Source: Acidobacteriota bacterium (GTDB lineage: Bacteria > Acidobacteriota > Terriglobia > 20CM-2-55-15). From it: a DNA stretch of 64,000 nucleotides. This document shows positions 16,266 through 24,690 of the stretch, piece by piece; position 1 is the stretch's first letter; the number at the start of each line of letters is the position of its first letter. Location of the stretch: assembly GCA_022821145.1 (NCBI GenBank), contig JAJEEE010000064.1, forward strand, positions 124,001-188,000. Reading direction: 5' to 3'. Position numbers and translations under genes: made by a program. A model generated the notes under the pieces. The model did not search any database, was not told where the DNA came from, and saw only the letters and a list, made by a program, of their open reading frames with translations.

Positions 16266-17756
16266 GTGTCCGATGCCCAGGCGCCAGCCGGGTCCGCACC
16301 CCCGTCCGGGAACCAGACGCTCTCCATCCTGCTCCGGATTCTGGCCGGGCCCGCCGCGTTCGCTCTGGTCCGGCTTGTCCCTTTCGAGGGTCTCGACACG
16401 GCCGGCCACGTCGGTCTCGCCTGTTTCGCCTGGGTCGTGGCGTGGTGGGCCACGCGTCCCGTTCCGTGGGCGGTGGCCGGCCTGCTCCCGCTGCTGCTCT
16501 TCCCGCTGCTCTCGGTCATGCCGTTTCGAGACGCGGCGGCCCTGTACGGCCAGCGCGTGTTTCCCTTCCTGGTGGGCGTCATGCTTTTCGGCCACGCCTT
16601 CCGCAAGCACGGGCTGGCCAAGCGCTTCGCGTTCGGCATCCTGAGCCTGCCGGGGGTCGCGGCGTCGGGCCCGCGGCTGGTCCTGATGATGATGGTGGTG
16701 ACGGCCGCGCTCTCCGCTCTGATCGACGACGCGGCCGCGGTGGCCATCATGATCCCGATCGCGCTTTCGGTCACCCGGTTCGTCAACGACGCCGGCGCGG
16801 GAGACGGCGCCTCGGTCCCGCGGACGCCGCGCCTGCAAACCGCCACGTGCCTGGCCGTGCTCTACGGCTCGGCGGCCGGAGGGATGGCCACGCCCGTGGG
16901 GGTGCCGTTCAACCCGCTGGCGATATCGCTTCTGGACCAGTTGACGCCGTACCGCATCAGCTTCGCGCAATGGACGATGACGGGCGTGCTGTTGGCCGTC
17001 GCCGTCGTTCCCGTCTACTACGCGGTCCTCCGCTTCATGAGCGCTCCGGAAGTCTCCCGCGTGGCGGGCGGCGCCGCGTTCTTCGCCGCGCGGCGGCGGG
17101 AGCTGGGCGCCCTCGCACCCGGGGAACGGAACGTGCTGGCCGTCCTGGTCATCATGATCGCGTTGTGGTTGGCGCCGTCGGTGGCGCCGGTCACCGTCCT
17201 GGACCTGTGGGTCGTGCCCACGATCGGTATGGTGCTGCTGTTCCTGCTCCCGATCCGCTGGAAGACGCGGAAGATGACGCTCGAGGCGGGCGATTTCCAG
17301 GACGGTGTGCTGTGGAACGTCGTGTTCCTCGTGGTCGGCGGCACGGCCATGGCGGGCGCGCTCACCCAGCTCGGCGTCGCCGAATGGCTCGGGGGCCGGA
17401 TCGAAGGCGGCGTCTCCGCGTCCGCCTTGCCGTGGTTCGCCGGGCTGGTGACCCCCGCCCTGAGCCATCTGACCAGCGGGACGGCCACGACTGCCATGGT
17501 GTCGACCGTGTTGTACCCGGTCGCCGACAACCTCGGCTACAACCCCGCGATCCTGGCGCGCATCATCGCCGGAACCGCGCTGGCCGTGTCGCTGCCATGG
17601 GCGGGCGCGGCGTCGAGCACCGCGTTCGCTTCCGGCGCCATCAGCTTCGGCGACATGTTCCGCATCGGCGTCGTCGCGACCGTGCTGACCATGGTCGTCA
17701 TCACGGTGCTGAGCATGATCCTGGTGCCCGCCCTGGGCGCCTACTCCACGCCTTGA
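16266..17756 (+). CDS. DASS/SLC13-family anion or dicarboxylate transporter
   Basis: 496 residues, GTG start with AAGGAG 8 bases upstream. About eleven membrane segments are visible. The two inverted-repeat signature regions of the divalent anion:sodium symporters are ALIDDAAAVAIMIPIALSV in the first half and LSHLTSGTATTAMVSTVLYP in the second, each carrying the substrate- and sodium-binding residues. The protein should import a di- or tricarboxylate or sulfate at the inner membrane. It follows two secreted proteins in an operon and converges on a decarboxylase-like gene, so an organic acid is plausible but unproven. Confidence 0.85.
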   Translation: MSDAQAPAGSAPPSGNQTLSILLRILAGPAAFALVRLVPFEGLDTAGHVGLACFAWVVAWWATRPVPWAVAGLLPLLLFPLLSVMPFRDAAALYGQRVFPFLVGVMLFGHAFRKHGLAKRFAFGILSLPGVAASGPRLVLMMMVVTAALSALIDDAAAVAIMIPIALSVTRFVNDAGAGDGASVPRTPRLQTATCLAVLYGSAAGGMATPVGVPFNPLAISLLDQLTPYRISFAQWTMTGVLLAVAVVPVYYAVLRFMSAPEVSRVAGGAAFFAARRRELGALAPGERNVLAVLVIMIALWLAPSVAPVTVLDLWVVPTIGMVLLFLLPIRWKTRKMTLEAGDFQDGVLWNVVFLVVGGTAMAGALTQLGVAEWLGGRIEGGVSASALPWFAGLVTPALSHLTSGTATTAMVSTVLYPVADNLGYNPAILARIIAGTALAVSLPWAGAASSTAFASGAISFGDMFRIGVVATVLTMVVITVLSMILVPALGAYSTP

Positions 17757-17789
17757 AGCGCCTTGCCGGGCAGGCTTCGCGCGGCGGCC

Positions 17790-18848
17790 TTACAACTCCA
17801 ACGTCGCGGGATGAAACACGTCGTCCAGCGCCATCTTCCGGGGGGTGAGGCCCTGCTCGTGGGAGAACGCCGCCAGGGTCTCCAGCGCCGCGCGGTTGGC
17901 GTGGATCCCGTAGGCGTACAGGTCCACATCCAGCACGTCCCGCCGGTCCCCGGGCAGTAGGTCCAGGTCGAAGTACTCGGCAACGGCCTCGCCCCCCTGC
18001 CGGCGCACCCGGGTCTTGGCTTCCTCGAACGCCTTGTACACGTTCAGCGCGATCCATGGATTCCGTTCCACGACGTCGCGCTTCAGGACGATGCAGTGGT
18101 TCATCGGAAAGAAACCGGTCTTCGCGAAGTAGCGCCCGCCCTCGGCCACCGGATCGAAAAGCGGCGCGATGTCGGACCGGCCCCGAAGGTCCACGCGGCT
18201 CCGGTCCACGAGGTTCGGCGTGTTCAGGTACAACAGCGACGCGTCGATCGCGCCGTCGACGAGCATGGATCCGATGTCCCGGTCCTCGGGTATCCGGTGC
18301 AGCGTGACGCCCTCCGGCGGGGAGAAACCGGTCGCGCCGCCGTGGCTCCGATCCTCGGTGCGTTCCATGTACCACTCGATGTTGGACGGATGGACGCCAA
18401 ACTCGTGCTGCAAGGCGCCCCGCGCCCAGACGGCCGCCGTCTGCTGGTACTCGGGCACCGCCACGCGCTTCCCCTTCAGGTCGGATGGCGCGTGGATGCC
18501 CCGGTCGGTGCGAACCAGGACGAGCGTGTGATAGACGCGCCGCGAGGTGAACACCGGCAAGGCCGCCCAGCGCCGGTCGCCGCGGGCGACGGCGATCAGC
18601 AGGGACGACAGCGACATCTCCGACACGTCGAACTCCGCGAACCGGAGTTGCCGCCAGAACATCTCGGACGGGTGCAGCGTCGTGACGACGAAGTCCACGC
18701 CGTCGGCCCGGACCTGCCCCTCGCGGAGCGGCCGCGTGCGCGCGTTCTCCGAGAGCGCCACGCTGAGCCGCACGTTGGGCGCATCCGACGGCCCCGCGCT
18801 ATCGCGCGCGGGGGATCGGCCCGGGTCCGGCGGAGAAAAGGCGTCCAT
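17790..18848 (-). CDS. 4,5-dihydroxyphthalate decarboxylase-like / periplasmic-binding-fold protein
   Basis: 352 residues from ATG 18848. No signal peptide is present. NVRLSVALSENARTRPLREGQV, FDVSEMSLSSLLIAVARGDRRWAALPVF, DLKGKRVAVPEYQQTAAVWARGAL and FPMNHCIVLKRDVVERNPW are the landmarks of the Pht5 branch of the NMT1/substrate-binding fold. Absence of an export signal favours a cytoplasmic enzyme over a transporter subunit. The known member decarboxylates 4,5-dihydroxyphthalate to protocatechuate. No other phthalate genes are in the window, so the actual substrate is open. A TACTCT hexamer 7 bases before the ATG suggests a leaderless message. Confidence 0.7.
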   Translation of the reverse strand: MDAFSPPDPGRSPARDSAGPSDAPNVRLSVALSENARTRPLREGQVRADGVDFVVTTLHPSEMFWRQLRFAEFDVSEMSLSSLLIAVARGDRRWAALPVFTSRRVYHTLVLVRTDRGIHAPSDLKGKRVAVPEYQQTAAVWARGALQHEFGVHPSNIEWYMERTEDRSHGGATGFSPPEGVTLHRIPEDRDIGSMLVDGAIDASLLYLNTPNLVDRSRVDLRGRSDIAPLFDPVAEGGRYFAKTGFFPMNHCIVLKRDVVERNPWIALNVYKAFEEAKTRVRRQGGEAVAEYFDLDLLPGDRRDVLDVDLYAYGIHANRAALETLAAFSHEQGLTPRKMALDDVFHPATLEL

Positions 18849-18855
18849 TACGAAT

Positions 18856-18861
18856 AGAGTA
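18856..18861 (-). promoter_or_regulatory. Candidate -10 box for a leaderless message (decarboxylase-like gene)
   Basis: TACTCT on the minus strand lies 7 bases before the ATG at 18848. There is no purine-rich ribosome-binding sequence between them. Confidence 0.35.
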
Positions 18862-18893
18862 CTCGACAAGCGGCGGCCGAACGCGCCGGCCGA

Positions 18894-19730
18894 TCATGGA
18901 GTGATGCCGTTGTCGCGCGACAGGGGCAACCCGTCGTCGCCGACGGTCATCATCGGGTTCTGGTTGTTGTCCTGGCAGATGTACTCGAAGATCTCCGCGC
19001 CCTCGCTCCATCGCAGCAGGAACCCCGCGGTCCACGGCTCGGTATAGGCGCCGGGATCGTCGATCGTCACCTCGTATTCCAGCGTGTCGAAGTCCAGCCG
19101 GGTGAAGCGTTCGACCTGGTGGAGCCGGTCGGTGTGCAGCAGGCCCTGCGTGTCGATCCACGACCGTTCGTTGAAGCCGACCGAATCCACGACGAACGTG
19201 TCGCCGTCCCACCACCCGACGGAGTGTCCGTAATACGTGGGGGTGAAGTCCTCCGGGTGCGGCCGCCCGTCCATGTAGACCGTTCGGAAGCTGTGCGGCC
19301 CCCCGATGTCGAAGATGATGGCGCGTTCCAGGTGGGGCAGCTCGACGATCTCGAAGCCGTACGCCGTGCCGATCTGCCGCGGTCCGGCCGAGGGTTTGCA
19401 GCGGGCGTGAGGCGCGTCCCGGTCGGCGTGCACGCGGTTGTATTCCCACATCGCCCGGGTCCACGGCTGGAAGGGCACGTCCTCGAGGCGCCGGTCCTCG
19501 GGCCGATGGGTCTCGGGCGAGTTCTCCGCGTCGCCGATTATCAACTCGCGCCGCATGCGGCGCCAGTGGCCCTTCTCGCCTTCGTGCGGGCCCAGGTTGA
19601 TTCGGCCGTCCGCCCGGCGCGGCGCCGGGCGCGCTTCGGCGTCGTCCGCGTCCTGGGCCTTGGCGGGCGCGGGTGACAACGCACATGCGACGGCGATCGA
19701 GAAACAGAGGATCACGACGCGTATCCGCAT
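18894..19730 (-). CDS. Secreted protein, paralogue of 15539-16231
   Basis: 278 residues from ATG 19730, chosen because GGAGG lies about 9 bases upstream and a signal peptide follows (VVILCFSIAVACALSPAPAKAQ). After an acidic, low-complexity stretch the shared core appears: RQIGTAYGFEIVELPHLERA, FRTVYMDGRPHPEDF, YYGHSVGWWDGDTFVVDSV, FTRLDFDTLEYEVTIDDPG. It differs from its paralogue in a longer N-terminal region (EGEKGHWRRMRRELIIGDAENSPETH, here split across two blocks). The function is unknown; it is probably periplasmic. It lies upstream of the decarboxylase-like gene on the same strand. Confidence 0.7.
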   Translation of the reverse strand: MRIRVVILCFSIAVACALSPAPAKAQDADDAEARPAPRRADGRINLGPHEGEKGHWRRMRRELIIGDAENSPETHRPEDRRLEDVPFQPWTRAMWEYNRVHADRDAPHARCKPSAGPRQIGTAYGFEIVELPHLERAIIFDIGGPHSFRTVYMDGRPHPEDFTPTYYGHSVGWWDGDTFVVDSVGFNERSWIDTQGLLHTDRLHQVERFTRLDFDTLEYEVTIDDPGAYTEPWTAGFLLRWSEGAEIFEYICQDNNQNPMMTVGDDGLPLSRDNGITP

Positions 19731-19945
19731 TCCGACGAAGCCTCCGTTGGGAATCAAAAGCTTACGGAGCGCCCGTTGGCCTGTCAATCGACGGAGACAA
19801 CGGACTCGGGGCGTAGTATCGCAGCCGATGCGCGCACCGACTCGAAGGCGGCTCCTTCGCCCGCGACCACCCTCGCGCCCCCAGGCCGTGATGTAGAATC
19901 CAAGCGCCCGATCGGCGCGAAACCGGGTCGGGCGAGAGTCCCCAA

Positions 19946-22900
19946 GTGCGGCATCGATACACGCGGTTTCAACGGGCCGGTACGGTTTTGGCGTCCCTGG
20001 CCGCGGGCGTCTTGCACACCGCACCCGCCGCGGCGCAAGATGAGGCCACCTACCGGGTCCAGTTCCAGGGCAACTGGACCACGGCGTCCACGCCTGGCGG
20101 CGTCGTCGGGGGCGCTCATTTCACGACGCTGATCGGCGCGGTGCACGGGAGCGGCGTCACGTTCTGGCAGTCGGGCGGCACGGCGAGCCCCGGTGTGGAA
20201 GCCGTGGCGGAGCTGGGCGCCATCAGCACGTTCCGCAGCGAAGTGCAGGCCAGCGCGCACACGCGGTCCGTCATCCAGCGCGGCGTCTCCGGGGGCGGCA
20301 CGGGCAGCGCAACCTTCACGATTACCGCCACTCGCACACATCCGTTGGTGACGCTCTTGTCGATGATCGGGCCCAGCCCCGACTGGTTCGTCGGGGTTTC
20401 CGGGGTGTCGCTGCTCGACAGCAGCGACGAATGGCGGGACAAGTACGTGGTGGACCTGTTTCCCTACGACGCCGGCACCGAGAACGGCACCGAGTTCACG
20501 CTGTCCAACACCGCCACCAACCCGCAAGGCGTCATCACGAGCATCGCGGGGACGGGCAAGTTCTCGAACGTCCGCATGGCGCGGCTGACGTTCACCGACC
20601 AGACACCCGACCCGGAGCCGGAGGCGTCGTTCGCCTCGTCCTCGTCGCGAGCCGGCGAGGGGCTGGGGACGCGCAACGTGGTGGTGGGCTTTTCGCCGGC
20701 CCCGACATCGAACATCACCTTGAACTACACCGTGGGGGGCACGGCGACGGAGGGCAGCGACTACGGCATCAGCGGCTCCGGGTCGCTGCCGGTGTCCTCG
20801 GGCGCGACGACGGCGACAATTGCGGTGGCGATCACCGACGACAACGCCGAGGAGAGCAGCGAGACCGTCGTCCTGAGGCTCACCAACGGCACGGGTTACA
20901 CCGTGGGCAGCCCCAACCGCCATACGCTGACCATCACGGACAACGACGGCGAAGAGCCGCCGCCCGGTATCCCCTCGGTGAGCCTGGAGGTTTCCCCGAA
21001 TCCGGTCAGCGAAGGCCGGTCCGTGACGGTGACGGCGTGGCTGTCCGAAGCGCTCTCGAGCAGCGTGACGATCCCGCTGACGCTGACGCCGGGGACCGCC
21101 GAGACGGACGACTTCGGGTTGCTCGGGTCCATCACCATCGACGGCGGGCACATTCGAGGTTCGGGCGCGATCGCGACGGCGCGGGACGCCGACGACGACG
21201 ACGAGACGTTCGCGGTGGGGCTGGGGCGTCTGCCGGACGGTTTGGCGGCGGGCGACCCGTCGTCGGTGACGGTGATCATCGCCGACGCGGATGCCGGCGA
21301 CAGAGGTGCGACGCCGCCGAACCGGCCGCCCGCCGTGACCCTTTCGTGCGCCCCGTGCTCGGTGATGCCGGGGGGCGAGGTCAGCTTGACCGCCACGGCG
21401 ACGGATGCGGACAACGATCCACTGACATACTCCTGGAGCGCGGGGCAGGGGTCCTTCGCCGGCGCGGCCGGCGAAGCGGCGGCGCGTTGGACGGCGCCGG
21501 AGGACACCGGGCCGGTCACCATCCGCGTGGAGGTCTCCGACGGCGAAGGGGGACGGGTCGCGGCCGCCATCGCCGTCGATGTCGTTCTGGTTCCTCCCGA
21601 GGAAGCGGCCTTCAAGATCCCCAATCAGGGCGTTGCCGCCTTCGACACCGGAGGCAAGGCGGAGTCCCTTCGGGCCGGCTACGCAAGGATTCGCGCCGAC
21701 GGCGGATCGTCCACGCCTTCGGGAATCGCCGTGTTCCAGTTCCGCGACGGCGAGGGCGTCCTGATCACCGAAGCCGGCGTCCCGGCGTCCGGGCTCGTTC
21801 GCAGGGGGCGTTTCTTCGCCGAAGTCCACGGGCCGGTCGATACCGCCGTCGCGTTCGCCAACCCCCACTCGACCCCGGCCGACATCGAGTTCCATCTCAC
21901 CGACACGAATGGGAACCGGGCCGCCGAGGGAACCTTCACGCTGGACGCCCACCAGCACGTGGCGACGTTTCTGAGCGCGGCGCCGTTCGACGTCGAACGC
22001 GTAGAGGGCGCTTTCACGTTCAGCGCGTCGGCGCCGTTGGCCGTCATCGCCGTGCGGGGATTGACCAACCAGGCCGGCGAATGGCTGATGACCACGCTGC
22101 CGGTCGGACCCATTCTGCCGCCCCCGTCTCCGTTCACCGGCACGTCGATCGCCCCGGTATCGTTTCCCCACTTCGCCGACGGTCTCGGCTGGACTACGCA
22201 GGTCATCCTCGTCAACCCCACCGACGAACCGATCGCCGGAACCGTGGAGTTCCTCGACCCGGACGCGGCGCCCGCCGTCCTGACGCTGACCGACGGCCGT
22301 ATGGGAGCGAAGTTCGACTACGCGATCCCGGCCGACGGCGCCCGCCGTTTCACCACGTCGAACGCCGCCGGTCCGCTCTCGTCCGGCTGGGTGCGGGCCA
22401 CGCCCTCCCGAGGCGCCTCGCCCTCCGGCCTGCTCGTGTACTCCTACATCGCGGACGGCAAGACCGTCTCGGAGGCCGGCGTTCCGGTTCTCGGGACCTC
22501 GACCGCGTTCCGGGCGCCGATCACGGCCGTCGGCGAGCCGAACCGGCCCGGCTCGATCCGAACCGCTCTCGCCATCGCCAACACGGTCGATACGCAATCC
22601 ACGATCGCTCTGGAAATCACACGTCCGGATGGTTCGCTGGTGCGTCCCATGGCCATCCTGACGCTGCCGCCGCTGGGCCAGGCGGCTCGCCTGCTCGACG
22701 AGATCGTCGAATTGCCGGACGACTTCACGTCCGGGCTGCTGCGGGTGAGAGCCACCGGCGAGGTCGCGGTCATCGCCCTGAGGATCCGGATCAACGCGCG
22801 AGGGGAACTGAAGGCGACGACGACGTTGCCATCGAACGAGATCGCCCGAGCGACGTCGGAGGACCGGTTCTTCGCGCACCTGGCCGACTCGGAGGGCTGG

Positions 22901-22984
22901 ACCACCGAACTGATCCTGTTCAGCGGCACGGTGGGCGAGGCCTCTTCGGGCACGTTGGGCGAGTACTGGTTTCCCGTCCCTTGA
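19946..22984 (+). CDS. Large secreted protein: Spondin_N, Calx-beta-like and Ig-like domains plus duplicated C-terminal module
   Basis: 1012 residues from GTG 19946. Signal peptide to about residue 31 (LASLAAGVLHTAPAAAQ). Residues 35-225 match Spondin_N: VQFQGNWTTAS, AHFTTLIGAVHGSGVTFWQSG, then HPLVTLLSMIGPSPDWFVGV and LFPYDAGTENGTEF. Residues 227-335 are Calx-beta-like (VVVGFSPAPTSNITLNYTVG, AITDDNAEESSETVVLRL), followed by a second similar domain and an Ig/PKD-like domain at about 457-550 with calcium-type DADNDPLTY. Residues 556-1012 are a duplicated module also found in the convergent gene. It is probably an exported adhesin or matrix protein. No membrane anchor or sorting signal is seen at the end. 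Confidence 0.8.
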   Translation: MRHRYTRFQRAGTVLASLAAGVLHTAPAAAQDEATYRVQFQGNWTTASTPGGVVGGAHFTTLIGAVHGSGVTFWQSGGTASPGVEAVAELGAISTFRSEVQASAHTRSVIQRGVSGGGTGSATFTITATRTHPLVTLLSMIGPSPDWFVGVSGVSLLDSSDEWRDKYVVDLFPYDAGTENGTEFTLSNTATNPQGVITSIAGTGKFSNVRMARLTFTDQTPDPEPEASFASSSSRAGEGLGTRNVVVGFSPAPTSNITLNYTVGGTATEGSDYGISGSGSLPVSSGATTATIAVAITDDNAEESSETVVLRLTNGTGYTVGSPNRHTLTITDNDGEEPPPGIPSVSLEVSPNPVSEGRSVTVTAWLSEALSSSVTIPLTLTPGTAETDDFGLLGSITIDGGHIRGSGAIATARDADDDDETFAVGLGRLPDGLAAGDPSSVTVIIADADAGDRGATPPNRPPAVTLSCAPCSVMPGGEVSLTATATDADNDPLTYSWSAGQGSFAGAAGEAAARWTAPEDTGPVTIRVEVSDGEGGRVAAAIAVDVVLVPPEEAAFKIPNQGVAAFDTGGKAESLRAGYARIRADGGSSTPSGIAVFQFRDGEGVLITEAGVPASGLVRRGRFFAEVHGPVDTAVAFANPHSTPADIEFHLTDTNGNRAAEGTFTLDAHQHVATFLSAAPFDVERVEGAFTFSASAPLAVIAVRGLTNQAGEWLMTTLPVGPILPPPSPFTGTSIAPVSFPHFADGLGWTTQVILVNPTDEPIAGTVEFLDPDAAPAVLTLTDGRMGAKFDYAIPADGARRFTTSNAAGPLSSGWVRATPSRGASPSGLLVYSYIADGKTVSEAGVPVLGTSTAFRAPITAVGEPNRPGSIRTALAIANTVDTQSTIALEITRPDGSLVRPMAILTLPPLGQAARLLDEIVELPDDFTSGLLRVRATGEVAVIALRIRINARGELKATTTLPSNEIARATSEDRFFAHLADSEGWTTELILFSGTVGEASSGTLGEYWFPVP

Positions 22985-24690
22985 AACGGGGACCGCGTGG
23001 AGGGTGTCGAATCCGGGCGTGTTGTTCCATCCACCGGTCTGCACGCGGTCGGGGGACCGCCTCGACAGCGGGATCCTGTGCCGTCGCCTCCCGGGGATTG
23101 GCGTCGCGGCAGCGGCCGCCGGCCAACCCCTGCGTGACGCTTCCCATGGCTCTGGAAGCGGGTTCCGGCAACCCCATCTTCACGACGCCGCCGATCGCAG
23201 CGCCGTAGCTTCGAGCGCGTTCCGTCCCTGTGTTGTCGTATGGACAGGTGTGTTCACGGACTGGCCGGAACCGTCGTCGGGGCGGCGAACAACTCCAGGG
23301 GCTGACCGTCCTGTCCCGTGAATCGGATCAACCCGTTCGTAGTCCGGCCCGCGGACCGGCTGAACAGGATGAACTGGGTCGACCAGCCGCCGGAGTCCAC
23401 GAGATGGGGGAAGAACAGGTCGGATTCGGCCGGCGCCGCGTTTTCGTCCGCCGGCGGCGTTGTCGTGACCACGATGTCGTGCCGTTGGTTGATCGTCAAC
23501 CGCAGTCCGACGACGGCGATGCCGGAGGCCGAGGAGGCAATCCGGAGAACGCCCGAGAACGGCGTCGTCAACGCGGGAAAGAATTGGTCGATGGACCGGG
23601 CCACGTGGCCCGATCCGGGAATGGTGAACGACTCCGGGAGTCCTGCGGGGTTCCCATCCAGGTCCGTCAATTCGAGCGAGACGGTCGTCGGCGTACTCGA
23701 CGTGTTGGTCACGGCGATGCCGCTCGTCACCGAGTGGGGCTGGCCGAACGTGCCCCTCGCCTCGACATGCACGCGGAATGCGTCGCCCGAGGTGGATGCC
23801 GGGACACCGGCTTCCGACACGGTCATGCCGTCCTTGTGAAACGCGAAGATACTGACCCCCGACGGCGGGGTCTGGCCGGACTCGGGCGCCACGCGCACCG
23901 ATCCGACCTGCAGTAGACCGGCGGGATCGGAAGTCCGGAGGCGTGTCGCGCTGCGGGGGGGAATCGAATACGGGAACGTCGATCCGTTCCTGCCGTCGGC
24001 GAGCGTGAGCGTCGCTGGAGCAGCCGCTTCCGTCGCGCTGCCTGGACCCAGGAATCGTACGTTTCCGGCGATGGGGGCGTGCGTGGGGTTGATGAGAATG
24101 ACCTGCGTGGTCCAGCCGCCGCCCGCCGCGAAGTGCGGAAAGTAGACCGTGTCGGCGGGGCCGGCCGTGAGTGGCCCGACGGGAAGCGTCGTCATCAGGA
24201 ATTCGGAGCGTTCGTTGGTGAACCCGCGCAGCGCCATGCCCGCGACCGGAACATCGGAACTGAAGGTGAAGGTGCCCCGCATGGCGTTGCCGCTATCGAA
24301 GGGAGCGTCGTCCAGAAATCGCGCCATCTGTGCCCGGGGCCCCAAGGAAAGTCTGCCATGTCCGAAGTCGACGCTGTCGCCGTCGGTGAAATAGAACGCG
24401 ACGTTGGCGGCGGTATCGTTGGGATTGGCCAGGGCGAGACCGGTTCGGACAGGCCCGTCGATCTCGGCGAAGATCCTTCCCTCCGTAACGGGCGCCGACG
24501 CCGGGACACCGGCTTCGGAGACGAGAATTCCGTTCATGCGGAAACCGATAATGGCCAGTCCGGCCGGAGCCGTCGCCCCGACACCGGTCTGCACGCGCCC
24601 ATATCCGGCACGGAGCGCGGGCGACGCGCCCTGGGGGGCCAGGGAAATACCGCCGCCACCGGGAACGGAAAAGCGCGTCAACGCTCCCGG
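21610..24690. repeat. Imperfect inverted duplication encoding the shared C-terminal module
   Basis: About 1.35 kb at 21610-22975 (plus) and about 1.4 kb at 23260-24690 (minus) encode the same module in two convergent genes. Each copy holds two units with EAGVPAS, FPHFA-GxGWTTQVIL-NPT and LMTTLPVGP motifs. A by-eye comparison of one segment suggests DNA identity near 70 percent, so this is an old duplication and not a recent one. The 269 bases between the two stops hold nothing I recognise. Confidence 0.6.

Noticed and set aside
17752-17782. A hairpin-like GAAGC...GCTTC structure between the convergent DASS and decarboxylase-like genes
   Set aside because: The stem is short and interrupted and no T-run follows on either strand, so an intrinsic terminator cannot be supported.
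19784-23044. A 1086-residue open frame on the minus strand opposite the Spondin_N protein gene
   Set aside because: It is rich in Arg/Gly/Val with no domain, signal peptide or ribosome-binding site, while the plus strand encodes recognisable domains. It is a shadow caused by high GC at third positions.
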